From Lentisphaerae bacterium ADurb.Bin242 (GTDB taxonomy: Bacteria; Verrucomicrobiota; Lentisphaeria; Victivallales; UBA1829), in assembly GCA_002069785.1 (NCBI GenBank), contig MWCA01000001.1, positions 62,001 to 126,000 on the forward strand: DNA of 64,000 nt, given 5' to 3'. Below the pieces are notes generated by a model. It did not search any database. It was not told the DNA's origin and was given only the letters and a program-made list of their open reading frames with translations. Positions 9,341 through 17,401 of the stretch are shown here, piece by piece; positions within the stretch are counted from its first letter, which is position 1; each line of letters starts with the position of its first letter. Position numbers and translations under genes: made by a program.

Positions 9341-10177
9341 TTATTCCGAGAATCCGTGCTGTTTGATGCGCACCTGGACCGCGCTCCGGTAATAGGAGAC
9401 GGGAATTCCCATCCAGAGATTCAGTCCGCCCCATGTTACGCAGCTGCCCACCAGAAAAAAGCATACCCGCCTGGATACGGCTGTCCAGCGGATTTTCCGG
9501 GAGATTGCCAGCCAGAGCACGAATGCCGCCAGCCACAACAGAATCTCAACGGCCTCGTGACGGCAGAAAAACGCCAGGGTCCAGCTGATCCCCGCCGCCC
9601 CCCATGCAAGGCCGGGCAGACGGTTCCGGCTTTCCGCCTCCGCGATCAGCCAGAACGCCAGCAGGATGAAAAACAGATAAAGACTTTCCCTCTGAACCTG
9701 ACAGGAGAGTTTGACCAGCATCGGTTCCACGGCGAACAGCAGCGCCGCCGCCAGCGCCATTTCCCGGCTGAATTTCAGAAGCATGGCCAGCTCGTAGCAG
9801 AACAGCACGCAGATCAGGTTTCCCGCCAGGCCGACTGTCCGGACGGCCGTTACCGGGTCCATTCCCAGGTCCAGGGCGTTCTTCATGAGGAAGAGCACCA
9901 GCGGCGGAATATAGAAATCTTTTGTGAGAAGGACGGTGAAACTTCCGGTTTCATGCCATTTTTTCGCCAGGTCCAGATAGTAAACCCCGTCCCTGGAAAG
10001 CTCCGGTTCGTAATACCAGTCCGCCAGACGCAGCAGCAGGGCCAGGAGAACCACCGCGGCCAGCCCGTATTTCAGAACGAATCCGGGAAGCGGACGCGAA
10101 AGAAAGCGGAGCGGTGCAAGACGTTTCGTTCGCAGAAGCGTCCGGTATCCTTTCCGGAACCAGTTCTCAGCTGTCAT
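9341..10177 (-). CDS. N-terminal half of a GT-C (GT39/ArnT-like) glycosyltransferase
   Basis: 278 codons from ATG 10177, which overlaps the wzy stop by 11 bases. An upstream in-frame ATG at 10234 is less likely. After a basic cytoplasmic N-terminus come about seven membrane helices. The first periplasmic loop reads PELSRDGVYYLDLAKKWH, containing the Asp expected of lipid-phosphate-sugar-dependent GT-C enzymes, and IPPLVLFLMK follows as in the GT39 family. The product stops at TAA (9341-9343) before the helices and periplasmic domain normally needed; these continue in the same frame in the next gene. Either this is a nonsense-interrupted gene or a genuinely two-piece enzyme. Confidence 0.8.
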   Translation of the reverse strand: MTAENWFRKGYRTLLRTKRLAPLRFLSRPLPGFVLKYGLAAVVLLALLLRLADWYYEPELSRDGVYYLDLAKKWHETGSFTVLLTKDFYIPPLVLFLMKNALDLGMDPVTAVRTVGLAGNLICVLFCYELAMLLKFSREMALAAALLFAVEPMLVKLSCQVQRESLYLFFILLAFWLIAEAESRNRLPGLAWGAAGISWTLAFFCRHEAVEILLWLAAFVLWLAISRKIRWTAVSRRVCFFLVGSCVTWGGLNLWMGIPVSYYRSAVQVRIKQHGFSE

Positions 10178-11573
10178 TTCCGCCTCCCGCCAGGCTCTGG
10201 CCGGGCTCCTTCGACGGCAGTGTTCCCGGGTCACGCCGCAGGCAGATTCTCGCGATTTCCAGACCGATGATTGCGGTCAGCAGCACCTTCCACATGGCGC
10301 TGGTTGTAAACGGGTCGAAAAAGGAATTGCTCCAGAAACAGAAACTCACGAGAAGGAAATAAATGGAAAGCAGCAGCCGGTGCGGAGAGCGGAACCAGCA
10401 GAGATAGATGTAGTGCGTCAACACCACCAGCAGGAAACAGACGGCCAGGGTCCCGAAATAGCCGAAATCGTCGTACAGCAACATGTACATGGGCGAAATC
10501 GACGAGTAAAACGGAGCGTTTCTGGCGGTCAGTTCCAGGAACATCTCCTTTTGCGTGTACTGCTCCAGTTCGAGAAGATGCCCGATGCTGGCGTCCCGGC
10601 CCAGGAAGAGCGCGCTGAAGGGAACGGAGGCAAAAAGAATCCCGGCGAAGCTTTTTCGGCCGTAGTCCGGTTCCGGCGTCACGAAATCATTCCGGCGATA
10701 CTGGTATCCGACATAAGTCGAACCGAAATAATCGATGATCGAGACTGCCGGAGCCAGCACGGCATACCGGTTCCAGCTGCTGTCTTCCGGGCGCCCCATC
10801 GAACGCTGCCGGTAAATCCAGAAGGAAAAAAGCGAAAATATGCAGAAGAAGAGGAGTCCCGCCAGCAGAAGCCGCTTTATATGAACTTTTTCCTTCAAAG
10901 AAGTGCCGGCGATGGCATACCCCAGGAAATAATAGGTGATGACCCGGTATGCCTCCATGCGTCCTCCCACGGACAGCGATCCGAGAAAACCGGCGAGAAG
11001 CGGAAGAAACAAAAATATTTTATGGATTTTCCAGGAGTCCCGCCCCAGTTCGAAGCCGGCCATCACGCATAGAATGGCATTGAATGAAACCGCCCCTCCG
11101 ACGAGCGTCAGAAGAAACGACTGATCCTGTTCTCCGTAAAATAAAGCGGAACTCTGCTCCACCATTGCCAGCCGCGCCTCCAGTATGTTGAAACCGGCAC
11201 CGCGGATGAAGAAATTGACGATCCCCAGAATCAGAACCGCCACTGAAATAATTTTGAATACACCGGCGTAATTCTCCAGATGCCAGACCGACTCGTTTCT
11301 GAGGATGGTCTCTTTGCCCCAGTTCTTCACCACCAGGAAAAAAAGTCCGGTGAACAGCACAAAGGAATTCAGTTCATCGATCATTTCTTCGTCCACAACG
11401 CTTCCGGTTTCCGGGAACAGCGACAGCACCAGACAGCTCGTGGTGGCGAAAAGCCACAGCCCGCAGAAGAACATTCCCGGATGCAGCAGGGATTTGATCC
11501 GGTAAGTCCGCCAGAAGGAGACCATGGTGATCCCCAGGACGGCCTGGGTCGTGAACAGCAGGGAATAGGACAT
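10167..11573 (-). CDS. wzy: O-antigen/oligosaccharide repeat-unit polymerase (Wzy-like)
   Basis: 468 residues, about a dozen hydrophobic helices and a long extracytoplasmic loop in the C-terminal half (around GHLLELEQYTQKEMFLE and APFYSSISPMYMLLYDDFGYFGTL), the usual shape of Wzy-type polymerases of the oligosaccharide-repeat-unit-polymerase type. Sequence conservation in this family is low, so the call rests on topology, length and position between capG and the transferases and in the same operon as a flippase. It would polymerise undecaprenyl-linked repeat units at the periplasmic face of the inner membrane. It starts 18 bases after capG ends. Confidence 0.82.
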   Translation of the reverse strand: MSYSLLFTTQAVLGITMVSFWRTYRIKSLLHPGMFFCGLWLFATTSCLVLSLFPETGSVVDEEMIDELNSFVLFTGLFFLVVKNWGKETILRNESVWHLENYAGVFKIISVAVLILGIVNFFIRGAGFNILEARLAMVEQSSALFYGEQDQSFLLTLVGGAVSFNAILCVMAGFELGRDSWKIHKIFLFLPLLAGFLGSLSVGGRMEAYRVITYYFLGYAIAGTSLKEKVHIKRLLLAGLLFFCIFSLFSFWIYRQRSMGRPEDSSWNRYAVLAPAVSIIDYFGSTYVGYQYRRNDFVTPEPDYGRKSFAGILFASVPFSALFLGRDASIGHLLELEQYTQKEMFLELTARNAPFYSSISPMYMLLYDDFGYFGTLAVCFLLVVLTHYIYLCWFRSPHRLLLSIYFLLVSFCFWSNSFFDPFTTSAMWKVLLTAIIGLEIARICLRRDPGTLPSKEPGQSLAGGGNDS

Positions 11574-11591
11574 TCTGAATGGAACTCCCGG

Positions 11592-12749
11592 TTATGTTTC
11601 TTTCGGTTCGATGCCGCGCCAGCGGTTGGAGAGCCTGGCCGTTCCGAGGATCAGCTTCAGGACTCTCCAGCTCGTGTTCGTCACCTGATATTCCGGGCAG
11701 ATCTTGTCGTATCTGCCGCCGTTCTGTTTGAATTCATCCAGCACCAGTTCGATCGAATCCAGCACGATTTCGGGGTCGAGCCCGGTCAGGATGATGGTGC
11801 CGGCGTCCATCGCCTCCGGACGCTCCAGCGCCTGGCGGATGGTGATGGCGGGGAAGTTCATCATGCTCGATTCCTCGCTGATCGTGCCCGAATCGGAAAT
11901 GGCGCATTTCGAATTCAGCTGGAGGGCGTTGTAGTCGAGGAACCCGAACGGTTTCAGCCATTGAATCCGCGGATCGATTTCGATCTCGCCCAGGGCCTCG
12001 ATCCGCTTCCGGGTCCGGGGGTGCGTCGAGATCACGACCGGCAGATCGTATTTCCGTGCAATCGCGTTCAGGAATGTGATGATCTTCCGCAGGTTTTCCG
12101 GATAGTCCACATTTTCTTCCCGGTGGCAGCTGACAATGAAATAGCGGTCCTTCTCCAATCCCAGCGTGTCGAGGATTTTCGATGCCCGGATCTTGTCCAT
12201 GTATTGGTGAAGGACTTCATACATCGGGGAGCCGGTCACGTAAATGTGGCGGTGAGGCAGTCCTTCGCTCAGCAGATGCCGGCGGGAATTTTCCGTGTAG
12301 ACCAGGTTGAAGTCTTCAATATGGTCGATGATCCGGCGGTTGATCTCCTCCGGAACGTTGAGGTCGAACGAACGGTTGCCCGCCTCCATGTGGTAGATCG
12401 GAATCTTCATCCGCTTGGCCATGATCCCGGCAATGGCGGCATTGGTGTCGCCCAGGATCAGTACCGCGTCCGGCTTCTCGTTCCGGAAGACCTCCTCCAC
12501 CTTGATCAGCGTTTCGCCGAGCACGTGCCCCAGGCTGGAGGTATCCACGCCCAGATAATAGTCCGGCTTCCGGAGCTGAAGGTCCTCGAAGAAAATCTGA
12601 TTGAGCTCATAATCGTAGTTCTGCCCCGTGTGGATCATTTTGTGGTCGACATGCTTTTCCAGCCGCTTGATCACGGCCGCCAGACGGATGATTTCCGGGC
12701 GTGTCCCGACGATCGACATCACTTTCAGTTTCGATTTTTCAGTCATCAT
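11592..12749 (-). CDS. capG: UDP-L-FucNAc-forming 2-epimerase (CapG/FnlC, WecB-like)
   Basis: 385 residues of the non-hydrolysing UDP-GlcNAc 2-epimerase family: VMSIVGTRPEIIRLA at the N-terminus, HTGQNYDYELNQIFFEDL, LGDTNAAIAG, HMEAGNRSFD and VPEEINRRI with the conserved acidic and histidine residues. Most members make UDP-ManNAc, but the HTGQNYD... version directly after capE and capF is the third enzyme of UDP-N-acetyl-L-fucosamine synthesis (epimerises UDP-L-PneNAc/6-deoxy-talose form at C2). The ATG at 12749 shares one base with the capF TAA. A second ATG follows immediately. Cytoplasmic. Confidence 0.92.
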   Translation of the reverse strand: MMTEKSKLKVMSIVGTRPEIIRLAAVIKRLEKHVDHKMIHTGQNYDYELNQIFFEDLQLRKPDYYLGVDTSSLGHVLGETLIKVEEVFRNEKPDAVLILGDTNAAIAGIMAKRMKIPIYHMEAGNRSFDLNVPEEINRRIIDHIEDFNLVYTENSRRHLLSEGLPHRHIYVTGSPMYEVLHQYMDKIRASKILDTLGLEKDRYFIVSCHREENVDYPENLRKIITFLNAIARKYDLPVVISTHPRTRKRIEALGEIEIDPRIQWLKPFGFLDYNALQLNSKCAISDSGTISEESSMMNFPAITIRQALERPEAMDAGTIILTGLDPEIVLDSIELVLDEFKQNGGRYDKICPEYQVTNTSWRVLKLILGTARLSNRWRGIEPKET

Positions 12750-13885
12750 TACACCTTTTCAAAGAAAGTATCCGGATCGGACGGATCGTAGAATTCGTTG
12801 ATCCAGAAAATGGTATACAGTTCTTCGTTTCCGGAATTGGTCAGGTTGTGCGTGTGCCAGACCGGCATGTCCACGAAGGAGGGATTCTCCCCGTCCAGCT
12901 CGAAAACCATCTTGTCGTCCGTTCCGATCTTGCGCAGTTCGATGCGCGCCTTGCCTTTGATCACCGCGAAACGTTCGATCTTCCGGGTGTGGTAATGGTT
13001 TCCCCGTGTGACGCCCGGCGCGGTCGTCGAAAAGGAAACCTGTCCGCCGATGTGGTCGAGCTTCACCGTCTCGACGAAGGTGCCGCGCGCGTCGGTGTTC
13101 TTTTTCAGCGGGAACGGGAAGAACGTCCGGTGGTCGATGTAGCCGCAGAATGTATTGAAAAGCTGGACCTCGAATGTATCCTTGAGCTCCGGAATGATCC
13201 CCTGCTCGAAATAGAGTTTCCGGAAGCGTTCGAGCGTGACCAGCAATTCCGAAACCTTTTTCTCCGCGCCGTGCGGAACCGGATACGGATTGACCGTCTT
13301 TCCTTCGCGGATCAGCCGGATGAATTCACTGCACAGGTCTTCGACGTAGATCAGCCGGATGGAACTGTCCGCCTGGATTTCCGGGGTTTCCCCGTGCGTC
13401 AGCTTGTGGCAGAAGGTTGCCGTGACGGAATTGTAGTTCGGCCTGCCGTACGGTCCGAATACGTTCGGGATGACACATCCGGTGAACCGCCCGCCGGTGC
13501 GGTCCGCCCACTCCTGGAGAAGGCGGCGTCCCTCTTTCTTGCTGTTGCCGTATGGATTGTTGCGTTCCTCCTGCGTCGAACTGGAAAGCAGCACGTGCGG
13601 AGTGACTTTTTCGGCTTCCATCGCCCCGATCAGCTGCTGTACGAGGCGCACATTGGTGTCGTAGATGACTTGCGGATCGGGGTGACGGTTCATCGCTGCC
13701 AGATGCACGATCGCATCGCATGATTTCACGAAGCCGCGGAGGGCCGCTTCATCGCTGAAAAATTCATCCCGGCAGGGGACCCGCTCAAACTCTTCGGGGA
13801 GGGTGCCCAGCCGGTTGTACAGATGCGTCCCGACGAATCCGGGCTGTCCGGTGATTCCGACTTTCCGTTTTCCGTTTTCCGCCAT
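12749..13885 (-). CDS. capF: UDP-2-acetamido-2,6-dideoxy-hexulose reductase (CapF/FnlB)
   Basis: 378 residues in two domains, as in CapF of Staphylococcus and FnlB of Escherichia. The N-terminal SDR domain has VGITGQPGFVGTHLYN (NADPH-binding GxxGxxG) and NNPYGNSKKEGRRLL, the YxxxK pair. The C-terminal cupin domain (from about residue 245) has GVTRGNHYHTRKIERF and DMPVWHTHNLTN, whose histidines bind metal. It catalyses the second step of UDP-L-FucNAc synthesis (C3 epimerisation followed by C4 reduction). It lies two bases after capE and shares one base with capG, so the three pathway genes are consecutive and in pathway order. Confidence 0.95.
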   Translation of the reverse strand: MAENGKRKVGITGQPGFVGTHLYNRLGTLPEEFERVPCRDEFFSDEAALRGFVKSCDAIVHLAAMNRHPDPQVIYDTNVRLVQQLIGAMEAEKVTPHVLLSSSTQEERNNPYGNSKKEGRRLLQEWADRTGGRFTGCVIPNVFGPYGRPNYNSVTATFCHKLTHGETPEIQADSSIRLIYVEDLCSEFIRLIREGKTVNPYPVPHGAEKKVSELLVTLERFRKLYFEQGIIPELKDTFEVQLFNTFCGYIDHRTFFPFPLKKNTDARGTFVETVKLDHIGGQVSFSTTAPGVTRGNHYHTRKIERFAVIKGKARIELRKIGTDDKMVFELDGENPSFVDMPVWHTHNLTNSGNEELYTIFWINEFYDPSDPDTFFEKV

Positions 13886-13887
13886 GG

Positions 13888-14916
13888 TCAGGCACCGCCT
13901 TTGCCGAGACCGAGATCCTCGCGGATGAATTGGAGTTTTTTCAAAAGCTCCTTCATCTCTTCGAGCCCCAGACGGCGGGTGTTATGGCTGTTGTAGTCGT
14001 CGACGTGCGAGGCTTTTTCGGAACCTTCCACGAAATAGTTGTCATAGTTGAGGCCGCGGGAGTCGCACGGGACCCGGAAATAGTTGCCCATGTCTTCGGA
14101 TTTCGCCATTTCCTCGCGGGTGACCAGCGTCTCATACAGCTTTTCGCCGTGGCGCGTGCCGATCACTTTCACCTCGACACCGGAATGATACAGTTCCTTG
14201 AGCGCGGCCGCCAGCGTGGACAGCGTGGCGGCGGGCGCCTTCTGCACGAACAGGTCGCCGTTCACGCCGTTCTGCCAGGCGTACAGCACCAGGTCGATGG
14301 CGTCGTCGAGCGTCATCATGAAGCGGGTCATGTTGGGATCGGTGAGGGTGATCGGCTTTCCGGCCTTGATCTGTTCCACCCACAGCGGAATGACCGACCC
14401 GCGCGACGCCATCACATTGCCGTACCGGGTGCAGCAGATCGTGGTTTTCGCTTTCAGCCCGAGGCCGCGTCCTTTCGCGATGGCGACCTTCTCCATCATC
14501 GCCTTGGAGATGCCCATGGCGTTGATCGGATATGCCGCCTTGTCGGTGGAGAGGACGACCACATTTTTCACGCCATGCGCCACCGCCGATTCCAGGACGT
14601 TGTTCGTTCCGAGAACATTCGTCTGAACCGCCTGGAGCGGGAAGAATTCGCAGCTCGGGACCTGCTTCAGCGCCGCGGCCGAGAAAATGTAGTCGACGCC
14701 GTCCATGGCACTGTCTACACTTTGACGGTCGCGGATGTCGCCGATGTAGAATTTGATCTTGGGGTTCTGGAGCTCGTGGCGCATATCATCCTGCTTTTTC
14801 TCGTCCCGGCTGAAAATTCGTATTTCCTTGAAATCCGAGTCCAGAAAACGCCGCAGCACGGCATTCCCGAAGGAACCGGTTCCGCCGGTGATCAAAAGGA
14901 TTTTGTTTTCAAACAT
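13888..14916 (-). CDS. capE: UDP-GlcNAc 4,6-dehydratase (5-inverting; CapE/FnlA)
   Basis: 342 residues of the extended SDR polysaccharide-synthesis family: LLITGGTGSFGNAVLRRF (cofactor loop), DIRDRQSVDSAMDGVDYIFSAAALKQVPSCE, VLSTDKAAYPINAMGISKAMMEK. The Met-containing SxxxxMxxxK-like catalytic arrangement in place of the usual Tyr is characteristic of this family. It catalyses the first committed step, UDP-GlcNAc to the 4-keto-6-deoxy-L-hexose derivative. With capF and capG it gives UDP-N-acetyl-L-fucosamine, so the polysaccharide made by this locus very probably contains L-FucNAc or a close relative. Its start overlaps the preceding glycosyltransferase by eight bases. Confidence 0.95.
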   Translation of the reverse strand: MFENKILLITGGTGSFGNAVLRRFLDSDFKEIRIFSRDEKKQDDMRHELQNPKIKFYIGDIRDRQSVDSAMDGVDYIFSAAALKQVPSCEFFPLQAVQTNVLGTNNVLESAVAHGVKNVVVLSTDKAAYPINAMGISKAMMEKVAIAKGRGLGLKAKTTICCTRYGNVMASRGSVIPLWVEQIKAGKPITLTDPNMTRFMMTLDDAIDLVLYAWQNGVNGDLFVQKAPAATLSTLAAALKELYHSGVEVKVIGTRHGEKLYETLVTREEMAKSEDMGNYFRVPCDSRGLNYDNYFVEGSEKASHVDDYNSHNTRRLGLEEMKELLKKLQFIREDLGLGKGGA

Positions 14917-16129
14917 TTATATTGCCTCTCCTGTTCTGTTCCACTGTTTTGCAAAGTGCAAGAATTTTTTCACATTGATGGCGGCAGTTGAAATTCTCCG
15001 ACGCGAATTGACGGCCGCGCCGTCCCGTTTCGCGGGCGGACGGAAGATCGGAAAGAATCCCTTTGAGTTTTTCCGCAAAGTCTTCCATATCTCCCGGACG
15101 GGCAAAAAAGACGTTTTCCCGGTCGGTCAGTATCCGGGGAAGCTCCCCCACCGCCGAAACCAGCACGGGATTGCCGGTATAAAGATATTCGCCGAGTTTG
15201 CTCGGGAACCCGCCCTCGGCTTGCTTGTTCGCGGGACGTGTCAGGATCAGCACCGCCGATTTCTGCAAGGCGGCGATCACCTGTTTGTGCGGGAGGACGC
15301 CCGTAAAAACGACCCGGTCGGCGATGTTTTCCTCCTCGCAGATTTTCCGCAGGTTTTCCATGACGCATTGCGGCGCCGAACCGATCATCTGGAGACGGAA
15401 GTCCGGAAACATCGGCGCGACCCGCCCGAAGACCCGGAGAAGGAAGTCCACGCCGTCTTTGCTGTTGCTCATGTCGCCGCAATAGGTGAGGACGTTCCCG
15501 ACGTTTCCGTCCGGCTCGGGAAAGTCCTCCGTTTTCAGAAGAATCGGAATCCGGCAGAAAAGACAGTCTTTCCGGGTATATTTCCCGTAGTAGCCGGCCA
15601 GTACGCCGGTGGCCACGATCATGCCGTCCGCCAGCAAGTGGGAAAAGCGTTTCTCCACCCAGAACGCCGGAAGCCGGTACCAGGGAACCTTCTGTCCGCA
15701 GGCGGGGTATTCCCCGTGGTAGCAGACCATTGTCTTGCCGGAGAGGAAGGCATACAGCTTGACGATCCAGATATACGAGGAGATCGAGGTGACGAGCAGC
15801 GTATCGATTTTTTCCGGTCCCCTGTCCTCCTTGCGCAAATGGCTCCAGAGTGCGAAAATGCCGTAGACCCAGAACCAGGCTTTGTAGAGGAAAAGCATCC
15901 TGCCCGGCGACGGATAATCCGTTCGTCCGCAGGTGTAGCGGAATTCCACATTGCCGTTTTTGCCGGAAGCCTCCTTGTTGACGGCCCTGCCGCCGCTTTC
16001 GGTCGGCCAGATGATGAAAACCCGGACCGTACAGCCCAGCTGCGACAGTCCGGCCGCCAGGTTTCCGCAGAATATCGACAGCCCGTATCCCTGCGGATAG
16101 GGGAACTTACCAATGATGACGATTTTCAT
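14909..16129 (-). CDS. GT4-family glycosyltransferase
   Basis: 406 residues. N-terminus KIVIIGKFPYPQGYGLSIFC is the first strand and glycine loop of a GT-B enzyme. The donor domain contains LTYCGDMSNSKDGVDFLL, LQMIGSAPQ, VVFTGVLPHKQV and FPSKLGEYLYTGNPVLVS, with KLGEYL carrying the conserved Glu. Cytoplasmic, acting on the lipid-linked repeat unit. It starts three bases after the upstream glycosyltransferase ends and overlaps capE by eight bases, which keeps it in the same transcript. Because it is directly beside capEFG it is a reasonable candidate for the FucNAc transferase, but that is a guess from position. Confidence 0.9.
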   Translation of the reverse strand: MKIVIIGKFPYPQGYGLSIFCGNLAAGLSQLGCTVRVFIIWPTESGGRAVNKEASGKNGNVEFRYTCGRTDYPSPGRMLFLYKAWFWVYGIFALWSHLRKEDRGPEKIDTLLVTSISSYIWIVKLYAFLSGKTMVCYHGEYPACGQKVPWYRLPAFWVEKRFSHLLADGMIVATGVLAGYYGKYTRKDCLFCRIPILLKTEDFPEPDGNVGNVLTYCGDMSNSKDGVDFLLRVFGRVAPMFPDFRLQMIGSAPQCVMENLRKICEEENIADRVVFTGVLPHKQVIAALQKSAVLILTRPANKQAEGGFPSKLGEYLYTGNPVLVSAVGELPRILTDRENVFFARPGDMEDFAEKLKGILSDLPSARETGRRGRQFASENFNCRHQCEKILALCKTVEQNRRGNINV

Positions 16130-16132
16130 TCT

Positions 16133-17401
16133 CTACTTTGCCCATGCCTGTTGAAACACTTTCAGGAAACGTTCGTGAACCTTCTCCGCGGAATGGGTCT
16201 CCAGCGCGTATTCATACGCCCGTTTTCCTCCGTTTTGCCGCGTTTCCGGAGAACTCAGCTTCCGCAGAGCCTCCGCAATCTCCTCCTCCGTAACGGCCGA
16301 AAAACATCCGGCCCGTTCGATTTCCCGGATCGAAGCGAGGTGTTTCGGCGCCACTCCCAGGACGACCCGTCCGGCCATGAAGTATTCCACCAGCTTGGTC
16401 GAAATGGAGAGCCTTGTGTAATCCGTGATCTCCGGCGCGAACGCCTCCACGTGAAGCAGAATGTCCGCCTCCGCCGTCTTTTCGCTTACCTGGCGGTAGG
16501 GGAGGTTTCCGCCGTATTCGACCAGAGGATCGCCGTGAAGCGCTTCCGTCTGTTTCCAGTCCTTTTCCGGAGCGAACACGGCGATCCGGAACCGATTCTT
16601 CAGATCGGCGTCTTCCCGGAGGACTTTGGCGACCCGCCCGATGGTTTCCCCCCGCTGGAGGTGAAGGCCTCCGATGTAATAGATTTTCAGGGGGCCGTCG
16701 CCGGGTTCCGCCGGGGGACGGTACTCCCGCTTCGGAATACAGTTCATGAAGGGGTGCCCCGGCATCCGGAACCGCGTCCGGTACGCCTCGGCCATCTCCG
16801 GCGAAATCGTCATGAACAGGGATGACCTTTTCATCAGACGGTCCAGCGCGTCCAGCATTTTTTTCCGGGAAAGAGAGTGGAGCGCCCCGGCGTAACGGGT
16901 CTCGATCCAGTTGTCCATGAAATGAAGGACCACCGGAAGGTTTCTCTTCACGGAAATCGATTCCGCCAGACGCATGATCTGCGTCTGTGCGCCCAGCGTG
17001 TAAACGATGTCCGGCGCAAAGTCGTCCAGAAAAAGCTCCAGCTCCGGCGGCACGGTCAGGGGGAACCATTCGAGCACCTCCAGCGCGGTTTTGCGGAACA
17101 GCCCTTTCAGCGCTCCCGGAGGAGGCGTGTTTCCCGGATTCATCCCGGAGGAGACGGCCGGAAACGGCGGAAGATACCTCCGCCCGTGTCCTTTCAGCCC
17201 GCAGACATCCCTCTGGTTGATCCTGTAGTAGCGCCCGGCGCATTGCCAGTCCGGATCGAACGTCGTGGAGAACACGGCGGCGATTTTTTCCACGGGATAT
17301 CCGGCAAAGAGATTGCGCAGCGTGATCCCGGTCGCGGTGGCCGATGACATGGCTTCCCCGCCCAGCAGCAGGATTTTCGGATAGGGGCCGGTTCCGCTCA
17401 A
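16133..17401 (-). CDS. GT4-like glycosyltransferase with TTG start
   Basis: 422 residues. The start is TTG at 17401, overlapping the TGA of wzx (TTGA). The nearest ATG, at 17350, would remove the first beta strand (PKILLLGGEAMSSATATG), so TTG is preferred. The C-terminal domain shows KIYYIGGLHLQRGETIG, RIAVFAPEKDW and the STKLVEYFMAGRVVLGVAP segment with the conserved Glu of GT-B retaining enzymes. A segment DIVYTLGAQTQIMRLAESI lies in the acceptor domain. It is cytoplasmic and probably acts early, being the first transferase gene after the flippase. Sugar specificity is unknown. Confidence 0.85.
   Translation of the reverse strand: MSGTGPYPKILLLGGEAMSSATATGITLRNLFAGYPVEKIAAVFSTTFDPDWQCAGRYYRINQRDVCGLKGHGRRYLPPFPAVSSGMNPGNTPPPGALKGLFRKTALEVLEWFPLTVPPELELFLDDFAPDIVYTLGAQTQIMRLAESISVKRNLPVVLHFMDNWIETRYAGALHSLSRKKMLDALDRLMKRSSLFMTISPEMAEAYRTRFRMPGHPFMNCIPKREYRPPAEPGDGPLKIYYIGGLHLQRGETIGRVAKVLREDADLKNRFRIAVFAPEKDWKQTEALHGDPLVEYGGNLPYRQVSEKTAEADILLHVEAFAPEITDYTRLSISTKLVEYFMAGRVVLGVAPKHLASIREIERAGCFSAVTEEEIAEALRKLSSPETRQNGGKRAYEYALETHSAEKVHERFLKVFQQAWAK

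Noticed and set aside
14753..16825. Plus-strand frame of about 690 codons across two glycosyltransferase genes
   Set aside because: Spans the reverse complement of two well-supported genes and lacks any family similarity.
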